Shown here: positions 25,936 through 36,371 of the stretch, piece by piece
How positions within the stretch are numbered: the stretch's first letter is position 1
How the letters are laid out: each line of letters begins with the position of its first letter
Assembly (NCBI RefSeq): GCF_003634455.1
Contig: NZ_RBLC01000004.1
Span: forward strand, 186,001 to 250,000
Source of the DNA: Flavobacterium endophyticum
Lineage (GTDB): Bacteria > Bacteroidota > Bacteroidia > Flavobacteriales > Flavobacteriaceae
Direction of reading: 5' to 3'
DNA length: 64,000 bases
The notes under the pieces: model-generated
The model's input: only the letters and a program-made list of their open reading frames with translations
Database searches by the model: none
What the model was told of the DNA's origin: nothing
Position numbers and translations under genes: made by a program

Positions 25936-25973
25936 GAAAAAATAAAAAAGTCCCGCCAAATTAATGACGGGAC
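25936..25973 (-). terminator. Terminator of gapA
   Basis: GTCCCG (25950-25955) pairs with CGGGAC (25968-25973). On the minus strand the stem is followed by a T-rich run and lies 15 nt beyond the gapA stop codon. Confidence 0.8.
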
Positions 25974-25987
25974 AATTCAATTATTAA

Positions 25988-27001
<1,014 letters not shown>

Positions 27002-27064
27002 TTAGGGCTTCAAGCTTGCGCTTTTAGCCGATTATGTAATTTGTTTATTTTGCTTGTTTGAAAA

Positions 27065-27088
27065 GAAATACACTGCCAGATGTATTTC
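27065..27088 (-). terminator. Hairpin between pfkA and gapA
   Basis: GAAATACA (27065-27072) and TGTATTTC (27081-27088) form a perfect 8-bp stem with an 8-nt loop. The minus-strand sequence after it is only TTTTC, so it may be a weak terminator or an RNA-processing or stability element. Confidence 0.45.
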
Positions 27089-27101
27089 AAAGAAGGGAAT
27101 A

Positions 27102-28088
27102 TTATGTTGTCATGATGTCTGACACTCTCAATAATTCTCTGTCGATTTGCGAATGTCCTTTGATAGCTTGTTCCAAAGGAGTCAGCTCGATCTTGTCGTT
27201 TAGTAGCCCGACCATATAGTTGCTTTTTCCATCCAAGATAGATTCTACAGCTTTTACGCCCAGACGGCTTGCCAAGACACGGTCGAAACAAGAAGGAGCC
27301 CCGCCACGCTGCATGTGTCCTAATACAGAAACACGTACATCGTATTCTGGCATATTTTCTTCCACGTAGTCTTTTAGCTCGAAAACATTCTTGCCGATCT
27401 TATCGCCTTCTGCGATGACTACAATACTTGAAGATTTTCCTGATAATTTACTTTTGCGAAGTGATTCCAATAGCCTTTCTAATCCTAAATCCTCTTCAGG
27501 AATAAGGATTTCTTCTGCTCCTGCACCGATACCTGCATTCAAGGCAATATGCCCAGCATCACGCCCCATAACCTCTACAAAGAACAGTCGGTTGTGCGAA
27601 CTCGCCGTATCTCTAATCTTATCGATTACTTCTACGACCGTATTCAAAGCCGTATCATAGCCTAATGTATGAGTAGTTCCGAATATATCGTTATCGATAG
27701 TTCCAGGAATTCCGATGACAGGGAAACCGTATTCTTTATTAAAAACAAGGCCACCAGTAAAACTTCCGTCACCGCCGATAACCACCAAGGCTTCCACTCC
27801 AGCATCAACTAAGTTGGCATGGGCTTTCTTTCTGCCCTCTTCGGTCATGAACTCTTTCGAGCGGGCTGACTTTAAGATCGTTCCTCCTTTGTTAATGATA
27901 TTGTTTACGCTACGAGGTCCCATTTCCTTAAAATCGCCTTCAATCATTCCTTGGTATCCTCTGTAAATCCCGACGCATTCAATATTATGATAGGCGCAGG
28001 TTCTGACTACAGAACGGATTGCGGCATTCATTCCAGGGGAATCTCCTCCAGAAGTCAGCACGCCGATTTTTTTTATTGTTTTTGACAT
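27102..28088 (-). CDS. pfkA: ATP-dependent 6-phosphofructokinase
   Basis: The 328-residue enzyme phosphorylates fructose-6-phosphate, the committed step of glycolysis. Motifs visible are LTSGGDSPGMNAAIRSVVR (nucleotide loop), GGDGSFTG (the GGDGS form associated with ATP use), PGTIDND with the catalytic Asp, and MGRDAGHIAL for substrate binding. Length and order match bacterial PfkA. It is probably transcribed from the -7 element just upstream and read towards gapA. Confidence 0.96.
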   Translation of the reverse strand: MSKTIKKIGVLTSGGDSPGMNAAIRSVVRTCAYHNIECVGIYRGYQGMIEGDFKEMGPRSVNNIINKGGTILKSARSKEFMTEEGRKKAHANLVDAGVEALVVIGGDGSFTGGLVFNKEYGFPVIGIPGTIDNDIFGTTHTLGYDTALNTVVEVIDKIRDTASSHNRLFFVEVMGRDAGHIALNAGIGAGAEEILIPEEDLGLERLLESLRKSKLSGKSSSIVVIAEGDKIGKNVFELKDYVEENMPEYDVRVSVLGHMQRGGAPSCFDRVLASRLGVKAVESILDGKSNYMVGLLNDKIELTPLEQAIKGHSQIDRELLRVSDIMTT

Positions 28089-28116
28089 TTATTTGCTATT
28101 AATAATGTAAAATTAG

Positions 28117-28124
28117 CAAACATA
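28117..28124 (-). promoter_or_regulatory. -7 promoter element of pfkA
   Basis: On the minus strand the bases read TATGTTTG, an exact TAnnTTTG match, 28 nt upstream of the pfkA ATG. No clear -33 TTG is seen. Confidence 0.5.
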
Positions 28125-28257
28125 TATTACTTTAAAGGTAGGGTTTTTAATAATTTAGGAAACAATTAGAATTTCAATCGATTTCGTTGATAAGTTTTTA
28201 TTTCCGTCTCTTAGAAGTTGATAATTTTTGTAAATTAAAGGGAAAATTGGAGCATGT

Positions 28258-31200
28258 TTATTCCGATTCTGGAACTTTTTGTTGTTCCGTTTTTGGGTTT
28301 TCGGTCTTTTTTCTTCTGTCCTGAGTCCATTGAATAAAGTCTGGCGATAGGTCAGAATCAGGAACATGATCGGCAGCATTTTCTTTTTCTTCTTTAGTCT
28401 TGATATTGAAAATCTTATACCACAGTTCTTTTAAGGTATCAAAATCGACTTCATAGGAAACCCCAAGCCCTTGCGTATAGCCGATGCCTTCTCCTATATA
28501 GTTAATGTCATTTTCACGATTGAATACCCTCAAGTTTAAAGTTCCGTCTTCGTTTACTCTATATTTTACTTCGACGTTACCTACGATAACCGACTGGTTT
28601 ACGCCACCAACAGGAACACCGACTTTTCCATCTATGGAGATTCGTTCGTTGATTTGCGTAGAAATAGCAATGCCAAATTGGCTGCTGGTTTCGGCAGTCG
28701 GCGTCCTATCCGCCATTTGGTAATCTAAAGCCACGATAAACTTACCGTCTTCGTCTTGGAAAAGGTCATTGAACAATCCGCTCGCTCTTTCGAACAAGCT
28801 TCCATAAACTGCGCTTCCTGCATTTTCAGAACTTAAGAAATTACCCGTACCCAAAAGCGAAAGCGCTTGGTTGACACGCGTATCTTTATCGTCAAGCTTT
28901 ACTTGCAATTCCGATTTCAATACCGAGCTTACCGTTGGGAAATTAATCGTAAAATCGGGCTCAGGATTCATCAAGTTACCTGTAAGTCCGATTACGACTT
29001 CCACTGGTACTTTTCTGTTGAACGAAGCATTATCTTGCAAAACGGCTGGGTTTGCCTGCGTCTTATAAATTGCGTCGATATTCAGACGGGCACGAAGCGG
29101 ATCTCCGTCCCAAGAAATAGAACTTCCTTTCTTCACCAAGAATTTTTTATCAATGATACCACCGTATTTGAAGTTGTATTCTCCTTCCCTCACTTGATAA
29201 TCGCCCCACATATTGAATTTTCCGAGCGTACTAATTTCCAGCCTCATGGTTCCATCACCTTTGCCTTTCAGCGCATGTCCAGTATTTCTGTCGATGATAA
29301 TTTCTATTTCTGCTTCAGGCGTAATCTTTAAGTCAAACTGCAGCTCAAGACCCGAATTATTCACGACCTGCTCGACTATTCCATTTTCTTGATTGTATTT
29401 TTCTTTCGGACTCAAGAACTTTATGAAAGTATTATTGCCCACACCCGATGCGCTATTGATCGGGATTTTGATTGCAGTCCCTTGTTTGGATTCTGCATCA
29501 ACCGTAATCAACAATCCGTTTGTAGGGCCTTTTATAGAAGCTGTTCCGGCAATAAAGGCCGTACCGAAATACATGGCATCGTCTGAATCTTTCGTATCCA
29601 AAGCCAATAACCTATCCGACTTTATGTTGAGATCTAGCACCCATTTTTTGAAATTTTGGTGTTTGATGCTTCCCGTCAGATAACCTTTTGTATTGTATTT
29701 GGTGTCGGTCATCCTGGCATCGTTAAAACGAAATTGGTTTTCCGTCAGGTCAACGATCGAACGTTCGTCAAACTCATAGTCGACGTTAAGGTATGGCACT
29801 TTCAGTCCGACTTCGTCTAAGAATAGCCTTCCATTAATCTGTGGATCTTTTAAGGTTCCTGCAAAATTGGCATTCCCTGAAGCAAATCCTCGAATCCTTG
29901 AAATAACATTTCCGCCTAGCGGACTCAATGCTCCAAGGTTAAATCTGTTGAACTTAAAATCAAGGTCAAAAAGCGTCTGCTTATTCAATATGCCGATATC
30001 CCCTGTAATAATAAAGTTTTCTACGTCGTTGTTTTGCAATACTGAGTTGACGCTAAAACGGTTCAGGTTTTCATTTCCTTGTATCTTTACAGACAGGTCA
30101 CCCAAGGCGATCTCATTGACATGCAGGCTGTCGATAGTGATTGTTGATGTAGGCTGGTAGACTGTCTTATTTTGCCTAAAGTCGATTTCTCCATTCAGGT
30201 TTCCTTCTACCCGAAGGCTGTCCATCGAAGGCAATAACTTGCCTAAACTGACATCATTAAAGCTCAGCTTGATATCTTTATAGGTACTATCTCGCATAAT
30301 ACCTTCTAGTTCAATTCGCTGGTTGTTGTGCGTCATCAAGATGTTTTCGATAGAGAAATTTTTAAACTTCTTATCAAATACAATCTTGTTGTCGTTCGCA
30401 TCATTTTCGTTCAAGAACCACATATAGTCCTTGATATTTACTTCCGACTTTTTGATACCGACAACGTTGTTATTCTTTTCATCAATCGTATGGTAGACGT
30501 TCAGATTAAAAAAGTCCTTGCTTTCTTTGCCTCCTTTAAACTCTGTTCTAAAAAAGAGCGTGTCTTCCAACTTTACGTTAATAGTACTGAAATTCGAAAT
30601 CTTGTATCGTTTGGTCTTGATACTGTCCATTTCGATATACGCATTGTAAAGCGGATTCTGATTGTCAATTTCCAACGAAACTTTGTCAAAATAATTCCCA
30701 TAGGCTTCAATCTCTGGCGAATCAAAATTCATCTTGAACTCATTAGAGTCGGAGGTCATTTTTCCAGAAACGACCGTATTGGTTCCTATCGAGACATCAG
30801 GAAGAAAAACCTCTACAAGTTTATTGTATATCGAAAGATTAAAATCTAAAAACTGCCCTGGCTTGACTTTATTGGGCTTATAGTTGGTATATAAACTACC
30901 GATTGCATTTTCTATAATTTTCGGGACCTGTCTGAATTCGTATTTTCCGACAATCTGCCCTTTGATAATATCAGGCGAGTTGATCGAAATAGTACGCACC
31001 CTATTTTCGTCAAAGCGTGATTGTATTGTAAAATCATCAAAGAAATAAATGTCTTTTTGGTTTTGGTAAGACGTCTGGGAAATAGCAATATCACCGTACA
31101 TATTGTCGATGCTATTTCCTGTAACCTGCATCATGATATCTCCCTTGAAAAGCGAAATAGAGTCTCTTTTGACCAACTGCAGCTTGTTTAAATCGGCATA

Positions 31201-32688
31201 ATCGATTAAAGCATGGAAATCATAACGATTTTCTCTTTTGCTCAAATCTACCAAGCCTTTGAAATCCATTTTAAGATTTTCATCATTTACGAGTACCGTT
31301 CCTTGAAATAAAGGATTTTTAAAAGTTCCATCGATTTCAATATTCTTGTAGTTGTATTTTTTGAAATTTAGGCTATAGACGGTACCGCTTACTTTTGTAT
31401 CCAAGAATTTTCGCGTGAATCCTTTTCCTTCTACTTCTAAATCCAGCGTAACAGCGCCAAAATCTTTCTGTCTTAAAAATCTTCCGATATTAAATTTTTC
31501 GAAATTTATATTCCCTTTATACGAAGCATTGTCAATATTATCAATGTCAAAAAGCTGCAAGTCTGCCGCAAGCTCCCCAATGGCAGTTGTCAGATAGATA
31601 TCCGCTTTTACGTCCGTTTTGGTAACTTCTGCATTTCCTGTAATATCAAAATCACCTAAATATTCCAACGAAGAAGGAAGTTTTTCACCAAGAATTCTTG
31701 GTAAAATGCCTTTCAGGTTAGCATAATCAGAGGACAGTCGCTTAAAATCTCCTCGGATAAGAAAAGCATTCTTGTCAGGATTAAAAAGATTCTTGAAGTT
31801 GATATCTCCTACAATTCGAGAATGATTGTCTACCACCAATTTCAGGTTACGGGTATAGAAATCATTCATGCTCCCGCTTAAGATCGTAGAAAAATTAAAC
31901 TTTTTGTTTTTGCCGAACTCATTGTAGAAATGGTTCAAGTCATTTGTGGAAATCGAAGCCGAATCCACATCTACATCAAAATGCACTTTATTCACAAAGT
32001 CGGCAAGCCCGCCTTCTTTATAAGTCAGTACGACATTGCCTTTCAAGTTGGATTCCTTTGTAAAAAGGTTAAGTTCTTTCAACAAGATGCTTTCTTTCGA
32101 GTAGCTGAATTTTCCTGTCAGATCTTTGACAAACAGCCCTCTATGGTCTTGGAATGCTAGTTTTTTTATTTCTGTGGTAATGTCGCTTCCGTAAATCTTG
32201 AACTTGCGCACACTGGCGTCCATCTTCGTAAAATCGACGCTTGTTTTAGTGACAGCATTTTCATTCGTTACCTTAAAATGGCTCTTGGTCAGATAGATAT
32301 TATCAGCATTCAGCTGGAAAGGTTTCGGAGATTTCTTTCCTGTTTCAAATAATTTTACAAAAACATTGATGTTGGATTCCTTTTCGCCTTTATAATTCTT
32401 AAGATTAAAGAAGAGCTTGTCTGCATAAATATCTCCAAAAATCAAATCCCCAGATTTTAGTTTCTTGAAGCTTAAGATATTGGTCTTTATGGAATTTGCA
32501 TAAATCAGCGTATCTTTGTGATGGTCCCTAATGAGTACCGTTTTCAGCTTTACACCGCCGAAAATCGAAACAGCAACCTGATCAACGTTAATATCTGTTC
32601 CGTAATCTTCGTTTAAAGTTTCGGTAACGTAATGTGCAATTTTAGTCTGTACAAAAGGGAGCGAAAGCGCAATACCGAGTAGCAGCAA
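28258..32688 (-). CDS. TamB-like translocation/assembly module protein
   Basis: This very large protein (1476 residues from the TTG at 32688) has an N-terminal membrane anchor, then over a thousand residues of repeating beta-strand segments as in AsmA/TamB bridge proteins, and a C-terminal DUF490/TamB domain (about 1000-1420). Such proteins span the periplasm and move lipids or help barrel assembly. The open frame continues upstream of 32688 to 32775 without ATG, GTG or TTG; those extra codons encode a basic stretch and the rest of the hydrophobic anchor, so the real start may be further upstream. It is divergent from tsaD. Confidence 0.85.
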   Translation of the reverse strand: MLLLGIALSLPFVQTKIAHYVTETLNEDYGTDINVDQVAVSIFGGVKLKTVLIRDHHKDTLIYANSIKTNILSFKKLKSGDLIFGDIYADKLFFNLKNYKGEKESNINVFVKLFETGKKSPKPFQLNADNIYLTKSHFKVTNENAVTKTSVDFTKMDASVRKFKIYGSDITTEIKKLAFQDHRGLFVKDLTGKFSYSKESILLKELNLFTKESNLKGNVVLTYKEGGLADFVNKVHFDVDVDSASISTNDLNHFYNEFGKNKKFNFSTILSGSMNDFYTRNLKLVVDNHSRIVGDINFKNLFNPDKNAFLIRGDFKRLSSDYANLKGILPRILGEKLPSSLEYLGDFDITGNAEVTKTDVKADIYLTTAIGELAADLQLFDIDNIDNASYKGNINFEKFNIGRFLRQKDFGAVTLDLEVEGKGFTRKFLDTKVSGTVYSLNFKKYNYKNIEIDGTFKNPLFQGTVLVNDENLKMDFKGLVDLSKRENRYDFHALIDYADLNKLQLVKRDSISLFKGDIMMQVTGNSIDNMYGDIAISQTSYQNQKDIYFFDDFTIQSRFDENRVRTISINSPDIIKGQIVGKYEFRQVPKIIENAIGSLYTNYKPNKVKPGQFLDFNLSIYNKLVEVFLPDVSIGTNTVVSGKMTSDSNEFKMNFDSPEIEAYGNYFDKVSLEIDNQNPLYNAYIEMDSIKTKRYKISNFSTINVKLEDTLFFRTEFKGGKESKDFFNLNVYHTIDEKNNNVVGIKKSEVNIKDYMWFLNENDANDNKIVFDKKFKNFSIENILMTHNNQRIELEGIMRDSTYKDIKLSFNDVSLGKLLPSMDSLRVEGNLNGEIDFRQNKTVYQPTSTITIDSLHVNEIALGDLSVKIQGNENLNRFSVNSVLQNNDVENFIITGDIGILNKQTLFDLDFKFNRFNLGALSPLGGNVISRIRGFASGNANFAGTLKDPQINGRLFLDEVGLKVPYLNVDYEFDERSIVDLTENQFRFNDARMTDTKYNTKGYLTGSIKHQNFKKWVLDLNIKSDRLLALDTKDSDDAMYFGTAFIAGTASIKGPTNGLLITVDAESKQGTAIKIPINSASGVGNNTFIKFLSPKEKYNQENGIVEQVVNNSGLELQFDLKITPEAEIEIIIDRNTGHALKGKGDGTMRLEISTLGKFNMWGDYQVREGEYNFKYGGIIDKKFLVKKGSSISWDGDPLRARLNIDAIYKTQANPAVLQDNASFNRKVPVEVVIGLTGNLMNPEPDFTINFPTVSSVLKSELQVKLDDKDTRVNQALSLLGTGNFLSSENAGSAVYGSLFERASGLFNDLFQDEDGKFIVALDYQMADRTPTAETSSQFGIAISTQINERISIDGKVGVPVGGVNQSVIVGNVEVKYRVNEDGTLNLRVFNRENDINYIGEGIGYTQGLGVSYEVDFDTLKELWYKIFNIKTKEEKENAADHVPDSDLSPDFIQWTQDRRKKTENPKTEQQKVPESE

Positions 32689-32736
32689 AAGTAGGATTAT
32701 ACCCAGTAAGGTACGAAATACTATTTTTTTAAATTT

Positions 32737-32764
32737 TTTGATACTCTTAATTGTTTTATTTTTG
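32737..32764 (+). promoter_or_regulatory. Promoter of tsaD
   Basis: TTTG (32737-32740) is followed 16 nt later by TATTTTTG (32757-32764), an exact TAnnTTTG match. Transcription would start near 32771, 24 nt before the tsaD ATG. The element lies within the possible N-terminal extension of the divergent TamB-like gene. Confidence 0.6.
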
Positions 32765-32794
32765 TCAAATATAATTCAAAATCCGTGCCCTTTT

Positions 32795-33817
32795 ATGGGA
32801 AATAACTCTCTTTTTATATTGGCCATCGAAAGTTCTTGCGATGATACTGCAGCCGCCGTCCTGCAAGACAACAAAGTCTTGTCGAATGTTGTTGCAAATC
32901 AGAGCATTCACGGCGAATATGGCGGTGTCGTTCCCGAGCTTGCTTCGAGAGCCCATCAGCAAAATATCGTTCCTGTTATCGAGATGGCCATTCGTAAAGC
33001 AAATATCGATAAAAATCAATTAAATGCAATAGCTTTTACGCAAGGTCCTGGGCTCATGGGATCGTTGTTGGTAGGCAGTTCTTTTGCCAAATCATTGTCT
33101 TTGGCTTTAAAGATTCCATTGATTGCGGTCAACCATATGCATGCTCATATCTTGGCCCATTTTATTGAAGAAGAAGGCTATGACAAACCTGAGTTTCCTT
33201 TCTTGGCTTTGACCATCAGCGGCGGACATACACAGATCGTTAAAGTAAACAACTTTTTTGATATGGAAATTATCGGAGAAACTACTGATGATGCTGTTGG
33301 CGAAGCTTTTGACAAGAGTGCTAAAATATTGGGGCTTCCCTATCCTGGAGGGCCTTTGGTTGACAAATATGCGAAGCTAGGAAATCCGAAAGCTTTTCCG
33401 TTCACGAAACCAAAAGTACCTGGACTTGATTTCAGTTTCAGCGGACTGAAAACGGCTGTCTTATATTTCATTCAGAAAAATGTAAAGGAAAATCCGAATT
33501 TTATAGATGAAAATCTAAATGATATCTGCGCTTCTATACAATATACGATTATCCAGATTTTGATGGACAAATTGAAACTTGCAGTCGCACAAACCGGAAT
33601 AAAACAGATCGCCATCGGTGGCGGCGTTTCGGCTAATTCTGGAATCCGACAAACGCTGAAAGAAGCAGAAAAAAAATACGGATGGAAAACATTTATTCCT
33701 AAATTCGAATATACAACCGATAACGCAGCCATGATTGGAATTGTCGGATATCAAAAATACCTTTCTTCAAAATTTGAAGACAACTCAGTGGTTTCTAAAG
33801 CACGAATTGATTTTTAA
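32795..33817 (+). CDS. tsaD: tRNA N6-threonylcarbamoyladenosine synthase subunit TsaD
   Basis: TsaD transfers the threonylcarbamoyl group to A37 of tRNAs that read ANN codons. The 340-residue protein starts at ATG 32795 with FILAIESSCDDTAAAVLQ; a longer frame from TTG 32738 would add residues absent from the family. The metal-binding His pair is His114 and His118 (NHMHAHILAHF), and the nucleotide motifs ISGGHTQIV and GGVSANSGIR are present. The rsmE gene follows after 2 nt, giving a translation-related pair. Confidence 0.96.
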   Translation: MGNNSLFILAIESSCDDTAAAVLQDNKVLSNVVANQSIHGEYGGVVPELASRAHQQNIVPVIEMAIRKANIDKNQLNAIAFTQGPGLMGSLLVGSSFAKSLSLALKIPLIAVNHMHAHILAHFIEEEGYDKPEFPFLALTISGGHTQIVKVNNFFDMEIIGETTDDAVGEAFDKSAKILGLPYPGGPLVDKYAKLGNPKAFPFTKPKVPGLDFSFSGLKTAVLYFIQKNVKENPNFIDENLNDICASIQYTIIQILMDKLKLAVAQTGIKQIAIGGGVSANSGIRQTLKEAEKKYGWKTFIPKFEYTTDNAAMIGIVGYQKYLSSKFEDNSVVSKARIDF

Positions 33818-33819
33818 GT

Positions 33820-34527
33820 ATGCAATTATTCTATAACCCCACGATTACCCAAAACGGCGAAATCTTTTCTTTTGATAAAGAAGAAAGTAAACATATAATT
33901 AAAGTATTACGTAAAAAAGAAGGTGATAATTTATACGTAACCAATGGTTTAGGATATTTATTCAAAACAGAAATTACACTGGCTTCTGATTCAAAATGTT
34001 TGGTAAAAATTGTTTGTTCAGAAAAAAGCGAACCTTCAAAATACTACCTGCATCTGGCCGTAGCGCCGACTAAAATGAACGATCGTTTCGAGTGGTTTTT
34101 AGAGAAAGCGACCGAAATCGGGATCAGCGAAATCACGCCAATTATCTGCGATCATTCCGAAAGAAAAGTCATCAAGACCGATCGTTTTGACAAAATTATA
34201 TTGTCGGCGATGAAACAATCTTTGCATTATTACCTTCCAAAATTGAATGAACCTATTTTGTTTAAAGATTTTATAAAACAGCAAAAAAGTGAAGGCTTGA
34301 ACTTGATTGCGCATTGTGAGGAAACCGACAAAAAATCATTGAAGAAAGTTGTAAAACCAAATAAAGATGTAACGATTTTGATTGGTCCAGAAGGTGATTT
34401 TTCTGAAAAGGAAATCAAGCTAGCGCTCGAAAACAAGTATATTCCCGTAACTTTAGGAAATACACGATTAAGAACTGAAACCGCAGCAGTTGTTGCCTGC
34501 CATAGCGTTGTTTTTATAAACGAATAA
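33820..34527 (+). CDS. rsmE: 16S rRNA (uracil1498-N3)-methyltransferase
   Basis: The 235-residue SPOUT methyltransferase has an N-terminal PUA-like domain (about 1-70, with SKHIIKVLRKKEGDNLYVTNG) and the trefoil-knot SAM site LIGPEGDFSEKEI plus LGNTRLRTETAAVVA near the C-terminus. RsmE methylates U1498 in helix 44 of 16S rRNA. It is tightly linked to tsaD (2-nt gap) and followed by the DUF4159 gene after 20 nt. Confidence 0.95.
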   Translation: MQLFYNPTITQNGEIFSFDKEESKHIIKVLRKKEGDNLYVTNGLGYLFKTEITLASDSKCLVKIVCSEKSEPSKYYLHLAVAPTKMNDRFEWFLEKATEIGISEITPIICDHSERKVIKTDRFDKIILSAMKQSLHYYLPKLNEPILFKDFIKQQKSEGLNLIAHCEETDKKSLKKVVKPNKDVTILIGPEGDFSEKEIKLALENKYIPVTLGNTRLRTETAAVVACHSVVFINE

Positions 34528-34547
34528 TTTGGCCGAAGCCTAAACGT

Positions 34548-35189
34548 ATGAAAAAAATATATTTCGCTTTCCTTTTGTGTCTCTCGCTTGGAGCTAATGC
34601 CCAAGAAATTGCCTTATTAAAATACAATGGCGGTGGTGACTGGTACGGAAATCCGACATCATTGCCCAATTTGATCAAGTTCTGCAACCAGAACATCAAT
34701 ACTCGAATTGCTTCAAAACCAGCTACTGTCGAGCCTGGAAGCCCTGACCTACTTTCCTATCCTTTTGTCCACATGACAGGACATGGAAACGTCGTTTTTA
34801 GCGATTCTGAAATGATAAACCTTAGAAACTATCTGACTTCGGGAGGTTTTCTACACATTGACGACAACTACGGAATGGACGAATACATCCGAAAAGAATT
34901 AAAAAAAGTTTTTCCAAACAATAATCTTGTTGAAATTCCTGCAAACCATCCTATATTCCAAAAACCGTATTCTTTTCCTTCTGGAATTCCAAAAATTCAT
35001 GAGCACGACAATAAAAGACCGCAGGCTTTCGGAATCTTTATCGAAAACAGGCTAGCGCTTCTTTACACCTATGAAACCGATTTAGGCGATGGCTGGGAAG
35101 ATGCCGAAGTCCATAACGACCCAAAAGAAGTCAGGGAAAAAGCTTTAAAAATGGGCGCCAATATCATCTATTATATTTTTAATAATTAG
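34548..35189 (+). CDS. Exported DUF4159-domain protein
   Basis: The 213-residue protein has a signal peptide (about residues 1-18, ending LGANAQ) and then a DUF4159 domain: GGGDWYGNPTSLPNLIKF, a THUMP-free alpha/beta core with FVHMTGHGNVVFSD, and GGFLHIDDNYG. The domain resembles glutamine-amidotransferase-like folds seen at the ends of larger BatA-type proteins, but here it stands alone. Its function is unknown. It is in line behind tsaD-rsmE. Confidence 0.8.
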   Translation: MKKIYFAFLLCLSLGANAQEIALLKYNGGGDWYGNPTSLPNLIKFCNQNINTRIASKPATVEPGSPDLLSYPFVHMTGHGNVVFSDSEMINLRNYLTSGGFLHIDDNYGMDEYIRKELKKVFPNNNLVEIPANHPIFQKPYSFPSGIPKIHEHDNKRPQAFGIFIENRLALLYTYETDLGDGWEDAEVHNDPKEVREKALKMGANIIYYIFNN

Positions 35190-35278
35190 AACGATTCCCT
35201 CAAAACAATTATTATAAGCTTTTAAATTAGGACAACTCCGTTTTTTTTAACTACATTAGACTTACAAAAAAGAAAAAT

Positions 35279-36370
35279 ATGGTGACTTCAAAAACTATCG
35301 GAAACGGAATATTACGAGCCTTAGCCATTACTGCCGGGATTTTACTTTTATTATTTCTTTTGTATAAAATACAGTCCGTCATTCTTTTTCTATTCATATC
35401 GCTAATCGTCAGTATGATAGGAAATCCGATTGTGAAATTTTTAGAGAAAAGGCTGAAATTCAATCATATTGTAGCAGTTGTCGTGACGCTCCTATTCTTC
35501 ATTTTGCTTTTGGCAGGTTTTATCATGATGTTCGTTCCGTTGATTATTTCACAAGGAGAAAATCTTTCGCTTTTGGATACCGCCAAATTGGAAGCCGATC
35601 TGACAAATTTGACTGAACAATTAAACAATTACTTTTCAAGCCATAATATCGATATTGAAAATATGGTCAAGGAGTCGAATTTAGCTTCGAAACTAAACTT
35701 AAATTTTATTCCGAACTTTCTTAACTCCCTGATTTCCATACTTGGAAATATTGGAGTTGCCATCGGTTCCATAATCTTTATTACTTTCTTCTTCTTAAAA
35801 GACCGAAAGTTATTTACGGTAAATGCCAAAAAGATTTTGCCGAACGAACATGAAGATAAGATTTTGAATTCTTTCAGAAAGATAAACCATCTGCTAAGCC
35901 GTTATTTTATTGGCTTAATCGGACAGGTAACCATTTTATTTATCTGTTATTTGATTGTCTTGCTCATATTCGGAGTAGAAAATGCTTTCATCATCGCTTT
36001 TATTACTGCTTTGCTGAATATCATTCCTTATATCGGACCGCTGATCGCAACGATATTGGTAGCCGTACTGACGATGCTCGGTCATATGGATCCGGAATCT
36101 CAAGGCGAAATGCTTTCGACCACATTATATGTCTTGATTGGGTATTCTGTAGCGCAGATAATTGATAACAACATCACCACGCCATTGATATTTTCAAACA
36201 GCGTCAATTCTCATCCTTTGGAAATCTTTATCGTAATTCTTGCCAGCGGCTTTATATTTGGCGTACTAGGAATGATTGTAGCTGTACCGCTCTATACGAT
36301 TGCTAAAGTGGTTGCCAAAGAGTTTTTCCCTAATAATCCTGTTGTCAAAATATTAACCCGAGGCATTTAG
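35279..36370 (+). CDS. AI-2E family (PerM-like) membrane transporter
   Basis: The 363-residue membrane protein has the AI-2E/PerM layout: two hydrophobic helices near the N-terminus (about 15-55), another at about 65-90, a soluble segment (about 100-150), then a cluster of helices with the conserved LNIIPYIGPLIATI motif and a C-terminal IFGVLGMIVAVPLYTI. The family includes exporters of the signal AI-2 and sodium/proton antiporters, so the substrate here cannot be stated. The next gene starts 1 nt after its stop codon. Confidence 0.88.
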   Translation: MVTSKTIGNGILRALAITAGILLLLFLLYKIQSVILFLFISLIVSMIGNPIVKFLEKRLKFNHIVAVVVTLLFFILLLAGFIMMFVPLIISQGENLSLLDTAKLEADLTNLTEQLNNYFSSHNIDIENMVKESNLASKLNLNFIPNFLNSLISILGNIGVAIGSIIFITFFFLKDRKLFTVNAKKILPNEHEDKILNSFRKINHLLSRYFIGLIGQVTILFICYLIVLLIFGVENAFIIAFITALLNIIPYIGPLIATILVAVLTMLGHMDPESQGEMLSTTLYVLIGYSVAQIIDNNITTPLIFSNSVNSHPLEIFIVILASGFIFGVLGMIVAVPLYTIAKVVAKEFFPNNPVVKILTRGI

Positions 36371-36371
36371 T

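Noticed and set aside
27010..27291. Minus-strand frame overlapping the 3' end of pfkA
   Set aside because: It is out of frame with pfkA and its sequence is an unstructured shift product.
28505..32160. Several plus-strand open frames opposite the TamB-like gene
   Set aside because: They have no start context, no motifs and no neighbours to support them; they are shadows of a long minus-strand gene.
32738..32794. N-terminal extension of tsaD from TTG 32738
   Set aside because: The extension covers the promoter, adds a hydrophobic stretch foreign to TsaD, and the family starts at the ILAIESS segment.
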